A DNA stretch of 64,000 nt, taken from Ferruginibacter sp. Its GTDB lineage: Bacteria; Bacteroidota; Bacteroidia; Chitinophagales; Chitinophagaceae. This document shows positions 44,102 through 51,956 of the stretch, piece by piece; within the stretch, counting starts at the first letter, position 1, and the number at the start of each line of letters is the position of its first letter. The position numbers were made by a program, and so were the translations under genes. The notes below the pieces were generated by a model that was not told where the DNA came from, did no database searches, and saw only the letters and a list, made by a program, of their open reading frames with translations. The stretch covers positions 310,001 through 374,000 of the forward strand of contig JABFRP010000003.1 in assembly GCA_013141115.1 (NCBI GenBank), given 5' to 3'.

Positions 44102-44644
44102 GTGAAAAAAGTAAAGCAAACATTAGTTGATATCGAGATTGATAAACTGACCAACTCAATTGAAAATACAGTTTCAGGTGATGTTTTTGATACCGACTTT
44201 TTTCAACTTTTTACTGCCGATGGCAAACAAATAGTAAAGGCAGATTGGCAATTTAAATGGAGTGAGCAAATTAAACTAAAAGATAGGGAAACTTATAAAC
44301 TAGTAATTAAAGACAACCCTAAAATAATCCAGGGGTTAATAAGTTTAAGTGATCAGGGCGACCATATTTACATGCACCTTATTGAAAGTGCAAAATTTAA
44401 TAAAGGCAAGCAAAAGATTTATGCAGGTGTTCCCGGTAATTTAGTAGCTTTTGCCTGTAACAAATCTTTTGAAAAAGGTTATGATGGCTATCTTGCTTTT
44501 GATGCGAAAACTGTTTTGGTTAAACATTATCAGGAAACACTTTATGCTACTCATTTTAAAGGAACTAAAATGATTATTGAGACAGCAGCAGCAAAAAGAT
44601 TAATTGATCAATATTTTAAAAATAATAATCATGGGACTAATTAA
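44102..44644 (+). CDS. GNAT-like protein, first gene of a small two-gene module
   Basis: 180 residues starting at GTG (MKKVKQTLVDIEI), 3 bp after a TATCTTTA box. The C-terminal half resembles the end of an acetyltransferase GNAT fold: KIYAGVPGNLVAFACNKSF, GYDGYLAFDAKTVLVKHY, and YATHFKGTKMIIETAAA. The classical acetyl-CoA loop (Q/RxxGxG/A) is not evident, so binding is uncertain. It overlaps the next, very small basic gene by 14 bp. Similar pairs occur scattered in Bacteroidetes genomes and could be a toxin-antitoxin-like or mobile module; that is inference. Confidence 0.68.
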   Translation: MKKVKQTLVDIEIDKLTNSIENTVSGDVFDTDFFQLFTADGKQIVKADWQFKWSEQIKLKDRETYKLVIKDNPKIIQGLISLSDQGDHIYMHLIESAKFNKGKQKIYAGVPGNLVAFACNKSFEKGYDGYLAFDAKTVLVKHYQETLYATHFKGTKMIIETAAAKRLIDQYFKNNNHGTN

Positions 44645-44798
44645 AGAACCCAAAAATGTTGACTTCTATGTTCTGGATAAGCCATGGACAGTGGAAGAAA
44701 AAAAAGAATTGAGTACATTTATTAAATTGCGTAAAGTGAAGCAACAAAAAAGAAGTACACGTACCGTAACAAAAGTGAGAAGGAAGGTTACGGTTTAA
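44631..44798 (+). CDS. Small basic protein, partner of the GNAT-like gene
   Basis: 55 residues from the ATG at 44631 (MGLIKEPKNVDFYVLDKPW). The first half is a conserved-looking motif VDFYVLDKPWTVEEKKELS, the second half a very basic helix (KLRKVKQQKRSTRTVTKVRRK) that could bind nucleic acid or the partner protein. An in-frame ATG at 44604 would add nine residues inside the upstream gene. The 14-bp overlap implies translational coupling. The following gap to ribF holds no gene. Confidence 0.65.
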   Translation: MGLIKEPKNVDFYVLDKPWTVEEKKELSTFIKLRKVKQQKRSTRTVTKVRRKVTV

Positions 44799-44939
44799 CT
44801 TGATAATGTTTGAGACTTTATAGACTTTGGTTTACGCTTCAATAAAAGCCCCCCAATGGTATGCCGTTGAACCGAGCGTGGCAACGATGATGCCATGAAA
44901 ACCAGAAGTCCGTCAAACAACTAAAAGTAAAACGCAGTT

Positions 44940-45863
44940 TTACAATACCGCCAAACTATTTTCCTTATCCTGATGCAAAGCCTGTTTTAATTCTTCCAGG
45001 CCATTAAATTTTACTTCGCTTCGTAAATATTTTACCACGTACACTCTTATGATGCTGCCGTAAATTTCTTTTTCAAAATCAAACAGGTTTACTTCCACCA
45101 CACGTTTTTTACCATTTACTGTTGGGCGAAAGCCGATGCTCATCATGGCTTTGTAGCGTGTGCCATCCACTTCGGTGTACACGGCATAAATGCCATCGCC
45201 TAAAACAATTTTTTCTTCGTCGGTGCTTTTAAGGTTGGCGGTGGGGTAGCCAATGGTGCGGCCAATTTTATCGCCATGCATTACTTCGCCTTCAAAAAAG
45301 AAAGTATACCCTAAAAGTTTGTTGGCTTCATCAATATGGCCCTGCAAAATAGCATTGCGGATATTGCTGCTGCTTACTTTAATGGTATCCAGTAAATGCA
45401 CAGGGATCTCCATCAGCCGGTAATTATACAGGGCTGCATGTGTTTCCATCAGTTTATAATCGCCGCTGCGTTCTTTACCAAAGCGATGGTCGTACCCAAT
45501 GATGATGGTATGCGGATGAAATTTATCTACTAAAAAATCGCAGATGTATTCTTCGGCAGTTTGGTTGGCAAAATAATCGGTAAAAGGCACTACTACCAAA
45601 TGATCTACCCCGGCTTTGGCGATCAATTCAATTCTTTCGGTAAGGGTATTGATGAGCCTTATACCCGTAACGGCCGAAGACACCACTTTACGTGGATGCG
45701 GATGAAAAGTGATGATGACCGATTCGCCGCCGGCTTCGGTAGCGGCCGACTTAAGCGTATTGATAATTTGCTGGTGGCCGCTGTGTACGCCGTCGAAAGT
45801 GCCGATGGTAATGACAGCATTTTTAAAAACGGGCAGTTGGGTAATGTTGTAGTGAACTTGCAT
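44940..45863 (-). CDS. ribF: Bifunctional riboflavin kinase / FAD synthetase
   Basis: Converts riboflavin to FMN and then FAD in the cytosol. 307 residues. The adenylyltransferase half (1-180) shows VITIGTFDGVHSGHQQII, the nucleotide-binding GxFDGxHxGH site, and IIGYDHRFGKERSGD. The kinase half (185-300) shows GEVMHGDKIGRTIGYPTANL, with the PTAN metal/flavin motif, and GIYAVYTEVDG. Length is typical and the frame intact. The gene is divergent from purM, 158 bp away. Confidence 0.96.
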   Translation of the reverse strand: MQVHYNITQLPVFKNAVITIGTFDGVHSGHQQIINTLKSAATEAGGESVIITFHPHPRKVVSSAVTGIRLINTLTERIELIAKAGVDHLVVVPFTDYFANQTAEEYICDFLVDKFHPHTIIIGYDHRFGKERSGDYKLMETHAALYNYRLMEIPVHLLDTIKVSSSNIRNAILQGHIDEANKLLGYTFFFEGEVMHGDKIGRTIGYPTANLKSTDEEKIVLGDGIYAVYTEVDGTRYKAMMSIGFRPTVNGKKRVVEVNLFDFEKEIYGSIIRVYVVKYLRSEVKFNGLEELKQALHQDKENSLAVL

Positions 45864-45874
45864 AAAAAATGCAA

Positions 45875-45933
45875 ATTAATGGATTATTAATTAATGGATA
45901 ATTGAATAATGGATAATTTGTTAATGGATAATG
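45875..45933. repeat. AT-rich short repeats upstream of ribF/purM
   Basis: Four to five imperfect copies of TTAATGGATAAT-like units in the divergent spacer between ribF and purM. Confidence 0.6.
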
Positions 45934-45982
45934 TATAATTCGGTTGTAATTTGCGGCTTCAATTAAAGATTTTGAATTTTAA

Positions 45983-46020
45983 TAAATCATAAATCCGAAA
46001 TCATACATCTAAAATCAGAA
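45983..46020. repeat. Phased AAATC spacer motif before purM
   Basis: Four AAATC-like units about 7-10 bp apart directly before the purM ATG; a similar tract precedes pnp at 55777-55811. Confidence 0.55.
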
Positions 46021-46021
46021 A

Positions 46022-47203
46022 ATGTCTCTTTACGCTAAACGTGGTGTTTCTGCCCAAAAAGAAGAAGTTCATGCTGCTGTAAAAAACCTCGACCAGGGTT
46101 TATTTCCTAATGCATTTTGCAAAGTGTACCCCGATTTTTTAGGCGGCGATGACAGCTTTGTAAACATCATGCATGCCGATGGCGCTGGCACCAAAAGTAT
46201 TTTGGCTTATTTGTACTGGAAAGAAACGGGAGATATTTCCATCTGGAAAGGCATTGCGCAGGATGCTATTGTGATGAACCTTGATGACCTGTTGTGCGTG
46301 GGCATTTATGATAATATTGTTTTTAATAGTACTATCGACCGTAATAAAAATTTGATCCCTGGCACTGTACTGGAGCAAATTATTACCAGCAGCCAGGAAC
46401 TGTTTGATACGTTGAAAACCTTTGGCGTAAACATCCATTACCTGGGTGGAGAAACGGCTGATGTAGGCGATGTGGTACGCAGCGTGGCGGTTAACGGCAC
46501 CATGACCTGCCGCTGGCCAAAAGATAAGATCATTAGCAACGATAAAATAAAAGCGGGTGATGTAATTGTTGGTTTTGCCAGTTATGGCCAGGCCACTTAC
46601 GAAACTGAGTACAACAGCGGTATTGGCAGCAACGGCCTTACCAGTGCAAGGCATGATGTGCTGAGCAAGTATTATGCAGCAAATTTTAAAGAGAGTTATA
46701 ATACAGGTTTGGATGAAGAAGTGGTATATATTGGAAAACATCGGCTAACAGATACTGTTCAACTCACCACTCACGACTCACCACTCACGACAACTATTGG
46801 TAAACTGATTCTGAGTCCTACCAGAACTTTTGCACCTGTAATGCAACCATTGCTCACCGATCATTTTGATAAGATACATGGCGTGATACATTGCAGCGGC
46901 GGCGGGCAAACCAAGTGCATGAAATATTTGCCGGGCAATTTTAAAATTATAAAAGATAATTTATTTGAGGCCCCGGAGATCTTCAACATCATTCAGCAAA
47001 ACAGCGGCAGCAACAATAAAGAAATGTACGAAGTATTTAACATGGGGTGCCGCTTAGAAATTTATTGCGATGCGGCTGATGCGGATACCATGATTGCTGC
47101 TGCCAATCAATTCGGGATTGCAGCGCAGGTTATTGGCAGGGTGGAGGCGGGTGATAAAAAGGAGTTGGTTATTAAAGTGAAGGGGGAAGAGATTATATAC
47201 TAA
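46022..47203 (+). CDS. purM: Phosphoribosylformylglycinamidine cyclo-ligase (AIR synthase)
   Basis: Catalyses the ATP-dependent ring closure of FGAM to aminoimidazole ribotide in purine synthesis. 393 residues, longer than the usual ~345. It has the AIRS signatures MHADGAGTKSILAY, DDLLCVGI, GGETADVGDVVRSVAVNGT, LILSPTRTFAP and HCSGGGQTKCM of the Bacteroidetes form. Residues about 247-258 (QLTTHDSPLTTT) are encoded by two tandem copies of a 14-bp spacer-like repeat, in frame, which explains part of the extra length. Everything else appears intact, so the enzyme is probably functional. Confidence 0.93.
   Translation: MSLYAKRGVSAQKEEVHAAVKNLDQGLFPNAFCKVYPDFLGGDDSFVNIMHADGAGTKSILAYLYWKETGDISIWKGIAQDAIVMNLDDLLCVGIYDNIVFNSTIDRNKNLIPGTVLEQIITSSQELFDTLKTFGVNIHYLGGETADVGDVVRSVAVNGTMTCRWPKDKIISNDKIKAGDVIVGFASYGQATYETEYNSGIGSNGLTSARHDVLSKYYAANFKESYNTGLDEEVVYIGKHRLTDTVQLTTHDSPLTTTIGKLILSPTRTFAPVMQPLLTDHFDKIHGVIHCSGGGQTKCMKYLPGNFKIIKDNLFEAPEIFNIIQQNSGSNNKEMYEVFNMGCRLEIYCDAADADTMIAAANQFGIAAQVIGRVEAGDKKELVIKVKGEEIIY
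46762..46789. repeat. In-frame 2 x 14-bp repeat inside purM
   Basis: ACTCACCACTCACG occurs twice in tandem at 46762-46775 and 46776-46789. It adds Thr/Ser/His/Pro residues just before the conserved LILSPTRT segment. Such TCAC-rich tracts are otherwise intergenic. Confidence 0.8.
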
Positions 47204-47207
47204 GCGG

Positions 47208-47900
47208 TCATTTCATTTTTAATGATTTAAATACCGGGTTTGATAATTTATTGGCTGAATCTTTATATATACAGTTATCGAAACTTATGATACTGCCCGG
47301 GCCACATCTCATATAAAGCGATTTGATTGATTCAGGATCCGATGCTTTAACAGTATTTACATTTGTAAAATTACTTCCTGAAAAATAAATAGTACCCGAT
47401 ACATACTTCATTTTAATCAGGTCATTTATTTCAGCATTTACTAATGATAGCGGTACCTTAATGCTGTCGTAATTTCCGCTATAAAAAACATATGACTTAC
47501 CATCTATCGTTCTTTCACCATCCGGGCCGTTTACTTTTACATTGTCAAAACTTACAACAGATCCTACAGTACACCTGTCGATCAAAGACTTTATACTACT
47601 TAACGAAGGCCCAATTAAAGTGGCCGAAACTACATCGGGAAAATTGGCTCCTGAAAAATATATAGTTGTGCGAACAATGGAAAACCCTTCGCTGATCTTT
47701 ATTGTTGTTTGCGATTTGAATGAGTCAATATTAACCCTTGTACCTGTAAGGTTACCCACAGCAAAACGAGGAAACGTTTCCATGGGTTTAATGGCTACTT
47801 TAGGATTGTTGTTTTTAGTTTGCTGGCTAATCAGTTTAAATGGCGCTGATATTGAAATTAATATAAGAAAATAAGGTAAGGCTGCTGCCATTTTTTTCAT
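47208..47900 (-). CDS. Exported protein with two GldM C-terminal-like domains
   Basis: 230 residues with a signal peptide (MKKMAAALPYFLILISISA, ending near LISQQ). Residues about 45-135 and 150-228 are two related units: YFSGANFPDVVSATLIG, then SLIDRCTVGSVVSFDNVKVNGPDG, and again YFSGSNFTNVNTVKASD, then SLYMRCGPGSIISFDN. The GxxI-F-nVK-GPDG pattern is that of the last domain of GldM, the periplasmic shaft of the type IX motor. No membrane anchor is present, so this is not GldM itself. Role unknown; convergent with purM, 4 bp apart. Confidence 0.68.
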   Translation of the reverse strand: MKKMAAALPYFLILISISAPFKLISQQTKNNNPKVAIKPMETFPRFAVGNLTGTRVNIDSFKSQTTIKISEGFSIVRTTIYFSGANFPDVVSATLIGPSLSSIKSLIDRCTVGSVVSFDNVKVNGPDGERTIDGKSYVFYSGNYDSIKVPLSLVNAEINDLIKMKYVSGTIYFSGSNFTNVNTVKASDPESIKSLYMRCGPGSIISFDNCIYKDSANKLSNPVFKSLKMK

Positions 47901-47944
47901 TTGACTGAATTGGTTAGTTCATAAATGTAAAAAATATACAGCAT

Positions 47945-47975
47945 AAAAAGAGGAGAATTTTATTCTCCTCTTTTT
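47945..47975 (-). terminator. Terminator of the BlaI-M56 operon
   Basis: AAAAAGAGGAGA pairs perfectly with TCTCCTCTTTTT around a 7-base loop; U-runs lie on both sides. Begins about 39 bp after the M56 stop. Confidence 0.85.
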
Positions 47976-48013
47976 AACAAGTGCTTTTATGGCTTTACTA
48001 TTATAAATATCTA

Positions 48014-50530
48014 TTAAAAATTAGCAGTTATCGATTTACTATTCTCTTGAATTACAAAAGTAATAGGCTGTTTGCGGTAAGCATTTACTTTATGGCCATT
48101 TTGTACAGCCGGTAGCCAGGCAGCACTTTTCTTGATAAGCTCCACACAATGCTTTGCAGTTTTGCTGCCCTGGTAATTGGTAGTGCTAACATCGCTTACA
48201 GTTCCGTCGTCATGCACCACAAACTGAACAATTACAGTGTAGGTTCCGGCTTTCCAGCCTTCTTCTACAGGAATAGCAGGATTTAAATTTTTTTGTAAAT
48301 ATTTTCTCCATTCGTAGTTACCACCAGGGTAGGATGGTTCTACTTCAACTTTAGTAAAAACTTTAAAGGCATCTTTACTTTCGCCTGGAAATTTTATACC
48401 AGTAATTGTAACTGCTTTTTTTGTGGTCACTTCTATAGCGCCGTTTTTCGCTCTTTCTCCATATTTGTCTGTAGCTGCTTTGCCTTTTAATATATCCACT
48501 TTTTCAATGTCGTTAGGTTTAATAGTATTAAAATCAAAGCTGGCATCTTTTACCACAGCATCTATTATATACAAAGCTTCAGGCCTTTTAAATCCTTCTA
48601 CTACAACTTCTTTTATTGCATTATTCTTGAGGGTTATTTCCACTACACCATCTTTTCCTTTATCATCATATTTTTCTATAGCCGACCTGTCTTTTAAAAC
48701 ATCTACTCTTTCGATATCTGCAGGTGAAATTGTAGTAAGTTCGAAATTTTTATCTTTTATCACGCCGTCGATTACATACAATGGAGTTGTTTTTTTGTAC
48801 CCCTGCACCACAACTTCAGCTATGTTATTATTTTTTGTTTTTATTTCCACCACACCATTCTTTCCCTTTTCGCCATATTTTTCAATGGACATTTTATCTT
48901 TTAGTATATCCACTCTTTCAATATCGTTAGGAGAAATACTATTGAGATCAAATTTTTCATCTTTTATTTCACCGTCAATTACGTACAGCGGATTTGTTTT
49001 TTTATAACCGGTTACCACCACTTCTGTTAAATTGGCCGGCTTTAATGTTACATTGATAACTGCAGTTTTTCCTTTGGCTTCAATTATATCGCCAATTTTT
49101 TCGCCCTTTAAAATACTTATAGAACTTATAGTAGCAGGATTAATATTATTTAATTCCAGCGGCGTTATTTGTTTACCTTCTACACAGATCACTGTATTTT
49201 CCAGGTTGCCTTTAATAGCAGTACTACTGCCAGATAATTTTATCAACTTGGTTTTATCGTTATAATAAATAGAATCTGCAGTAAAAAACATAGCATCTTT
49301 TTGTGTTAAAGTAATAACGCCATATTTACCCTTTACACCATAAATTTTGTGGGCTTCAGTTGGATTGTAAATTACAATACTGCTGTAAGCGGTATTGCTT
49401 TGTTCTACATAATTGTAACCCACATTACCAATTTCTTTGCCATCAATTATAACCAACGCTTTGGTTTTGTACTCAGCACTTTTTAAATAACCGGTATCGG
49501 TATGTTTTACATTTACATAACAACCTGCTGGTACTGTATCTGTACTTTTTGCTGGTTTGTATACGGAGGTTGAAAAAAACTCTTCTGTTGCATTAACCTT
49601 TGCAATTGAAGCCGCTGTTACTGCAGGGTTGTTTTTGCCGGCTTCATTTTTTACTTTAATGGTGAACGCCGCAAAAATTATTATCAGTAACGGCAATACC
49701 ATTATTCTACCTACATAATTTGCTTTGGGATTTTTATTTTTTGTTAGCATTAGCAATCTTCGTTTTATAGGTGAGTAGAAAAAATTATTAGTTAATTGAA
49801 AGCGGTGTTGCGGATAAGTGGCCTGCAATATCATGGCGGCAAAAGATGCTGTATCACTGTCTTCCACCGCTTTTTTGTCGGCTATAAACTCATGTATCAT
49901 GTTTAATTCTTTACGATACAGCCAGTAAAAAGGGTTGCACCAAAAAAATATGAGTACAATGTTGATGAAGAGTTTATCGTAAGTATGCTTTTCTTCCACA
50001 TGCGCCAGCTCGTGTTTAAATATCTGGTTGCCGGTAATGGTTTCAATATCAATATTATGGTTCCAGAAAATATAATTTAAAAAAGAGAAGGGTGTGCTTT
50101 TAGCATCAGTATTAATAAATGAAATTTTATTAATGATCTGTTTTGGATATTTTTTTAGTAAGCCTGCAATTACATATAGCGTATGTAAAAAAACTACCAA
50201 TAAAATAACTGATACCAGCAGGTAAACAGACTGATATAATTTTTCGAAATCAAATGAATTGCTTTGCGCCGTTACTATAATATTATCCATGTACTCATCA
50301 CCGCTGCTAACGGCTTGCAATACTTTTATTACAGCAGCCTGGCCTTCTGTTTGCTGTTGCCAAAAGTTGATTTTTATCAATGGCAACAGTAATGACAATA
50401 CTACCGATGCCATCAGGTAAAACCGGTTGTATTTATGAAATACCTTGTTACGCAGCAACAACCAGTAATAACCATACAAAATACCGGAGCAGATAATAAC
50501 TTTTAAAAGATAATAAGCGATCGGAAGCAT
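48014..50530 (-). CDS. BlaR1-like M56 metallopeptidase with plug-like repeats and TonB C-terminal domain
   Basis: 838 residues. N-terminal membrane helices (about 5-26, 38-52, 101-123) surround the zinc protease motif HELAH (His173-His177), followed by another helix and FIADKKAV. A fourth helix lies near 278-295. The periplasmic part then has several copies of a TonB-receptor plug-like unit, PLYVIDGxI followed by IERVDILKD and KYGEKGKNGVVEI (about 500-700, three clear copies, a fainter one near 390-410). The last ~118 residues are a TonB-type energy-transducer domain (PSYPGGNYEWRKYLQ, YTVIVQFVVHDDGTV). Known role of the M56 part: sensing a signal and cleaving the BlaI repressor encoded upstream. 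Confidence 0.9.
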   Translation of the reverse strand: MLPIAYYLLKVIICSGILYGYYWLLLRNKVFHKYNRFYLMASVVLSLLLPLIKINFWQQQTEGQAAVIKVLQAVSSGDEYMDNIIVTAQSNSFDFEKLYQSVYLLVSVILLVVFLHTLYVIAGLLKKYPKQIINKISFINTDAKSTPFSFLNYIFWNHNIDIETITGNQIFKHELAHVEEKHTYDKLFINIVLIFFWCNPFYWLYRKELNMIHEFIADKKAVEDSDTASFAAMILQATYPQHRFQLTNNFFYSPIKRRLLMLTKNKNPKANYVGRIMVLPLLIIIFAAFTIKVKNEAGKNNPAVTAASIAKVNATEEFFSTSVYKPAKSTDTVPAGCYVNVKHTDTGYLKSAEYKTKALVIIDGKEIGNVGYNYVEQSNTAYSSIVIYNPTEAHKIYGVKGKYGVITLTQKDAMFFTADSIYYNDKTKLIKLSGSSTAIKGNLENTVICVEGKQITPLELNNINPATISSISILKGEKIGDIIEAKGKTAVINVTLKPANLTEVVVTGYKKTNPLYVIDGEIKDEKFDLNSISPNDIERVDILKDKMSIEKYGEKGKNGVVEIKTKNNNIAEVVVQGYKKTTPLYVIDGVIKDKNFELTTISPADIERVDVLKDRSAIEKYDDKGKDGVVEITLKNNAIKEVVVEGFKRPEALYIIDAVVKDASFDFNTIKPNDIEKVDILKGKAATDKYGERAKNGAIEVTTKKAVTITGIKFPGESKDAFKVFTKVEVEPSYPGGNYEWRKYLQKNLNPAIPVEEGWKAGTYTVIVQFVVHDDGTVSDVSTTNYQGSKTAKHCVELIKKSAAWLPAVQNGHKVNAYRKQPITFVIQENSKSITANF

Positions 50531-50658
50531 GTTATTAAGTTTTAGTCTCTTTTAAATTGTTTGTTGTCAATATTCGTGAAATTGTAGCCTTTGTATAAGT
50601 AAGGGATGTAACAATCGGAAAAAACTACAAACAGAAAACAACAAACCGTAAACTGAAT

Positions 50659-51015
50659 TTATTTTTTCTTCAACTGTTTCAGCAGCAACTCCAGTTCATC
50701 TAAACTAATGTTGTTTTCTTTTACCATAAAAGAAACGGCATTGCTGAAGCTGCCTTCAAAATAACCCTTTACTAAACTCTTCATGGTGCTTTTGCTGTAG
50801 GTTTCTTTACTTACTAAAGGAAAGTATTGATGCGTTCGTCCAAAAACTGTTACACCAACAAATTCTTTATCCACCAATATTTTTATAATAGTGGCTACAG
50901 TATTGCTGTGTGGTTTTGGTGCAGGCAGTTGGTCTAATATCTCTCTTAAAAAGGCTTTGTCTAATTTCCATATCACTTGCATGATCTGTTCTTCTGCTTT
51001 GGTTAAATTTTTCAT
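50659..51015 (-). CDS. BlaI/MecI/CopY family repressor
   Basis: 118 residues from the ATG at 51015 (MKNLTKAEEQIMQVIWKLD). The winged-helix domain shows the family helix-turn-helix LREILDQLPAPKPHSNTVATIIKILVDK and a wing (VFGRTHQYFPLVSKETY); the C-terminal dimerisation helices include KGYFEGSFSNAVSFMV. It represses its own operon until the membrane M56 protease, encoded 128 bp downstream, triggers its cleavage. Two identical palindromes sit upstream as probable operators. Confidence 0.93.
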   Translation of the reverse strand: MKNLTKAEEQIMQVIWKLDKAFLREILDQLPAPKPHSNTVATIIKILVDKEFVGVTVFGRTHQYFPLVSKETYSKSTMKSLVKGYFEGSFSNAVSFMVKENNISLDELELLLKQLKKK

Positions 51016-51052
51016 TGTACACACTTATTTTAATTGCTGGTATAAATCTAAA

Positions 51053-51086
51053 ACTATTTTTTTAGTCAAACAACTATTTTTTTAGT
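51053..51086 (-). promoter_or_regulatory. Twin BlaI-type operators
   Basis: The 14-bp palindrome ACTAAAAAAATAGT (minus strand) occurs at 51066-51053 and again at 51086-51073, 20 bp apart (about two helical turns). The ACTA...TAGT dyads resemble BlaI/MecI operators (TACA/TGTA and ACTA/TAGT types). They lie 38-71 bp upstream of the repressor start. Confidence 0.75.
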
Positions 51087-51146
51087 TATTCACATTATTT
51101 AACAATTGGTGAAGAAATTTTATTTTTAACGGGAGGGTGTAACAAC

Positions 51147-51154
51147 TAAATTTG
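51147..51154 (+). promoter_or_regulatory. Promoter -7 box for ftsE
   Basis: TAAATTTG, exact TAnnTTTG; would give a leader of about 105 nt. No other feature is seen in 51087-51263. Confidence 0.5.
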
Positions 51155-51263
51155 CAATAATGCCACAGCGGCAAGGAAGTACAGAAAATAAGTAACAAAA
51201 AAACAGAACGTAATTTTCTCCTTTCTCCCTTTTGGGGATAGGGGTTTAACAGCAAACTAATTT

Positions 51264-51950
51264 ATGTCTCAATCCATTGTAGAATTAAAGAATGTAAATA
51301 TTTACCAGGGTAGTAACCTTATTTTAAGTGATGTTAATATCAGCATTGATAAGGGCGAATTTGTGTACCTGGTGGGTAAAACCGGAACAGGTAAAAGCAG
51401 TTTGCTTAAAACCCTGTATGGCGATTTGGAATTGACAGAAGGCGAGGGTTGGGTAGTGGGCCATGTTTTAAGAGAAGTTACCTGGAAGACTGTACCTTTT
51501 TTAAGACGCAACCTTGGCGTGGTGTTTCAGGATTTTCAATTATTAACTGACAGAAATGTGAATGAAAATTTGAAATTTGTTTTGAGGGCTACCGGCTGGC
51601 AGGATGTAAAATTAATGGATGAAAAAATTGCTGATGTACTGGATAAAGTGGGTTTAAAAACCAAAGGTTTTAAAATGCCTTTTGAATTGAGTGGTGGTGA
51701 GCAGCAAAGAATAGATATTGCCCGTGCATTATTAAACTCTCCTAAATTAATATTGGCAGATGAGCCTACCGGAAATCTTGATCCGGAAACAAGCGATGAA
51801 ATTATGCAATTGCTGTTTCATATTTGTAAAGACTACAACACTACCATCATCATGGCTACGCATGATTATATGGTGATCAATAAATTTCCTGCAAGAACTA
51901 TAAAAACAGAAAGAGGCAAAGTTTGGGATAATGCTTCGATAGAGATGTAG
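51264..51950 (+). CDS. ftsE: FtsE-like ABC transporter ATP-binding protein
   Basis: 228 residues. Walker A GKTGTGKSS (38-46), Q-loop VFQDFQLL, signature LSGGEQQRI, Walker B LILADEPTGNLD and the switch histidine in MATHDYMV. The short length, the opening IVELKNVNIYQGSNLILSDVN and RNLGVVFQDFQLLTDRNVNENL fit FtsE, which works with FtsX to control peptidoglycan hydrolases at the division site. ftsX is not adjacent, as is common in Bacteroidetes. A LolD/MacB-like ATPase is the alternative. Confidence 0.85.
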   Translation: MSQSIVELKNVNIYQGSNLILSDVNISIDKGEFVYLVGKTGTGKSSLLKTLYGDLELTEGEGWVVGHVLREVTWKTVPFLRRNLGVVFQDFQLLTDRNVNENLKFVLRATGWQDVKLMDEKIADVLDKVGLKTKGFKMPFELSGGEQQRIDIARALLNSPKLILADEPTGNLDPETSDEIMQLLFHICKDYNTTIIMATHDYMVINKFPARTIKTERGKVWDNASIEM

Positions 51951-51956
51951 GAAAGC

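Noticed and set aside
44799-44939. Possible tRNA or small RNA before ribF
   Set aside because: No cloverleaf, no T-loop GTTCRA motif in a fitting place, and no terminator-like hairpin with a U-run.
48423-49007. 194-codon plus-strand frame inside the M56 gene
   Set aside because: Antisense shadow of the plug-like repeats; hydrophobic repeats arise from complementing the lysine/aspartate-rich codons.
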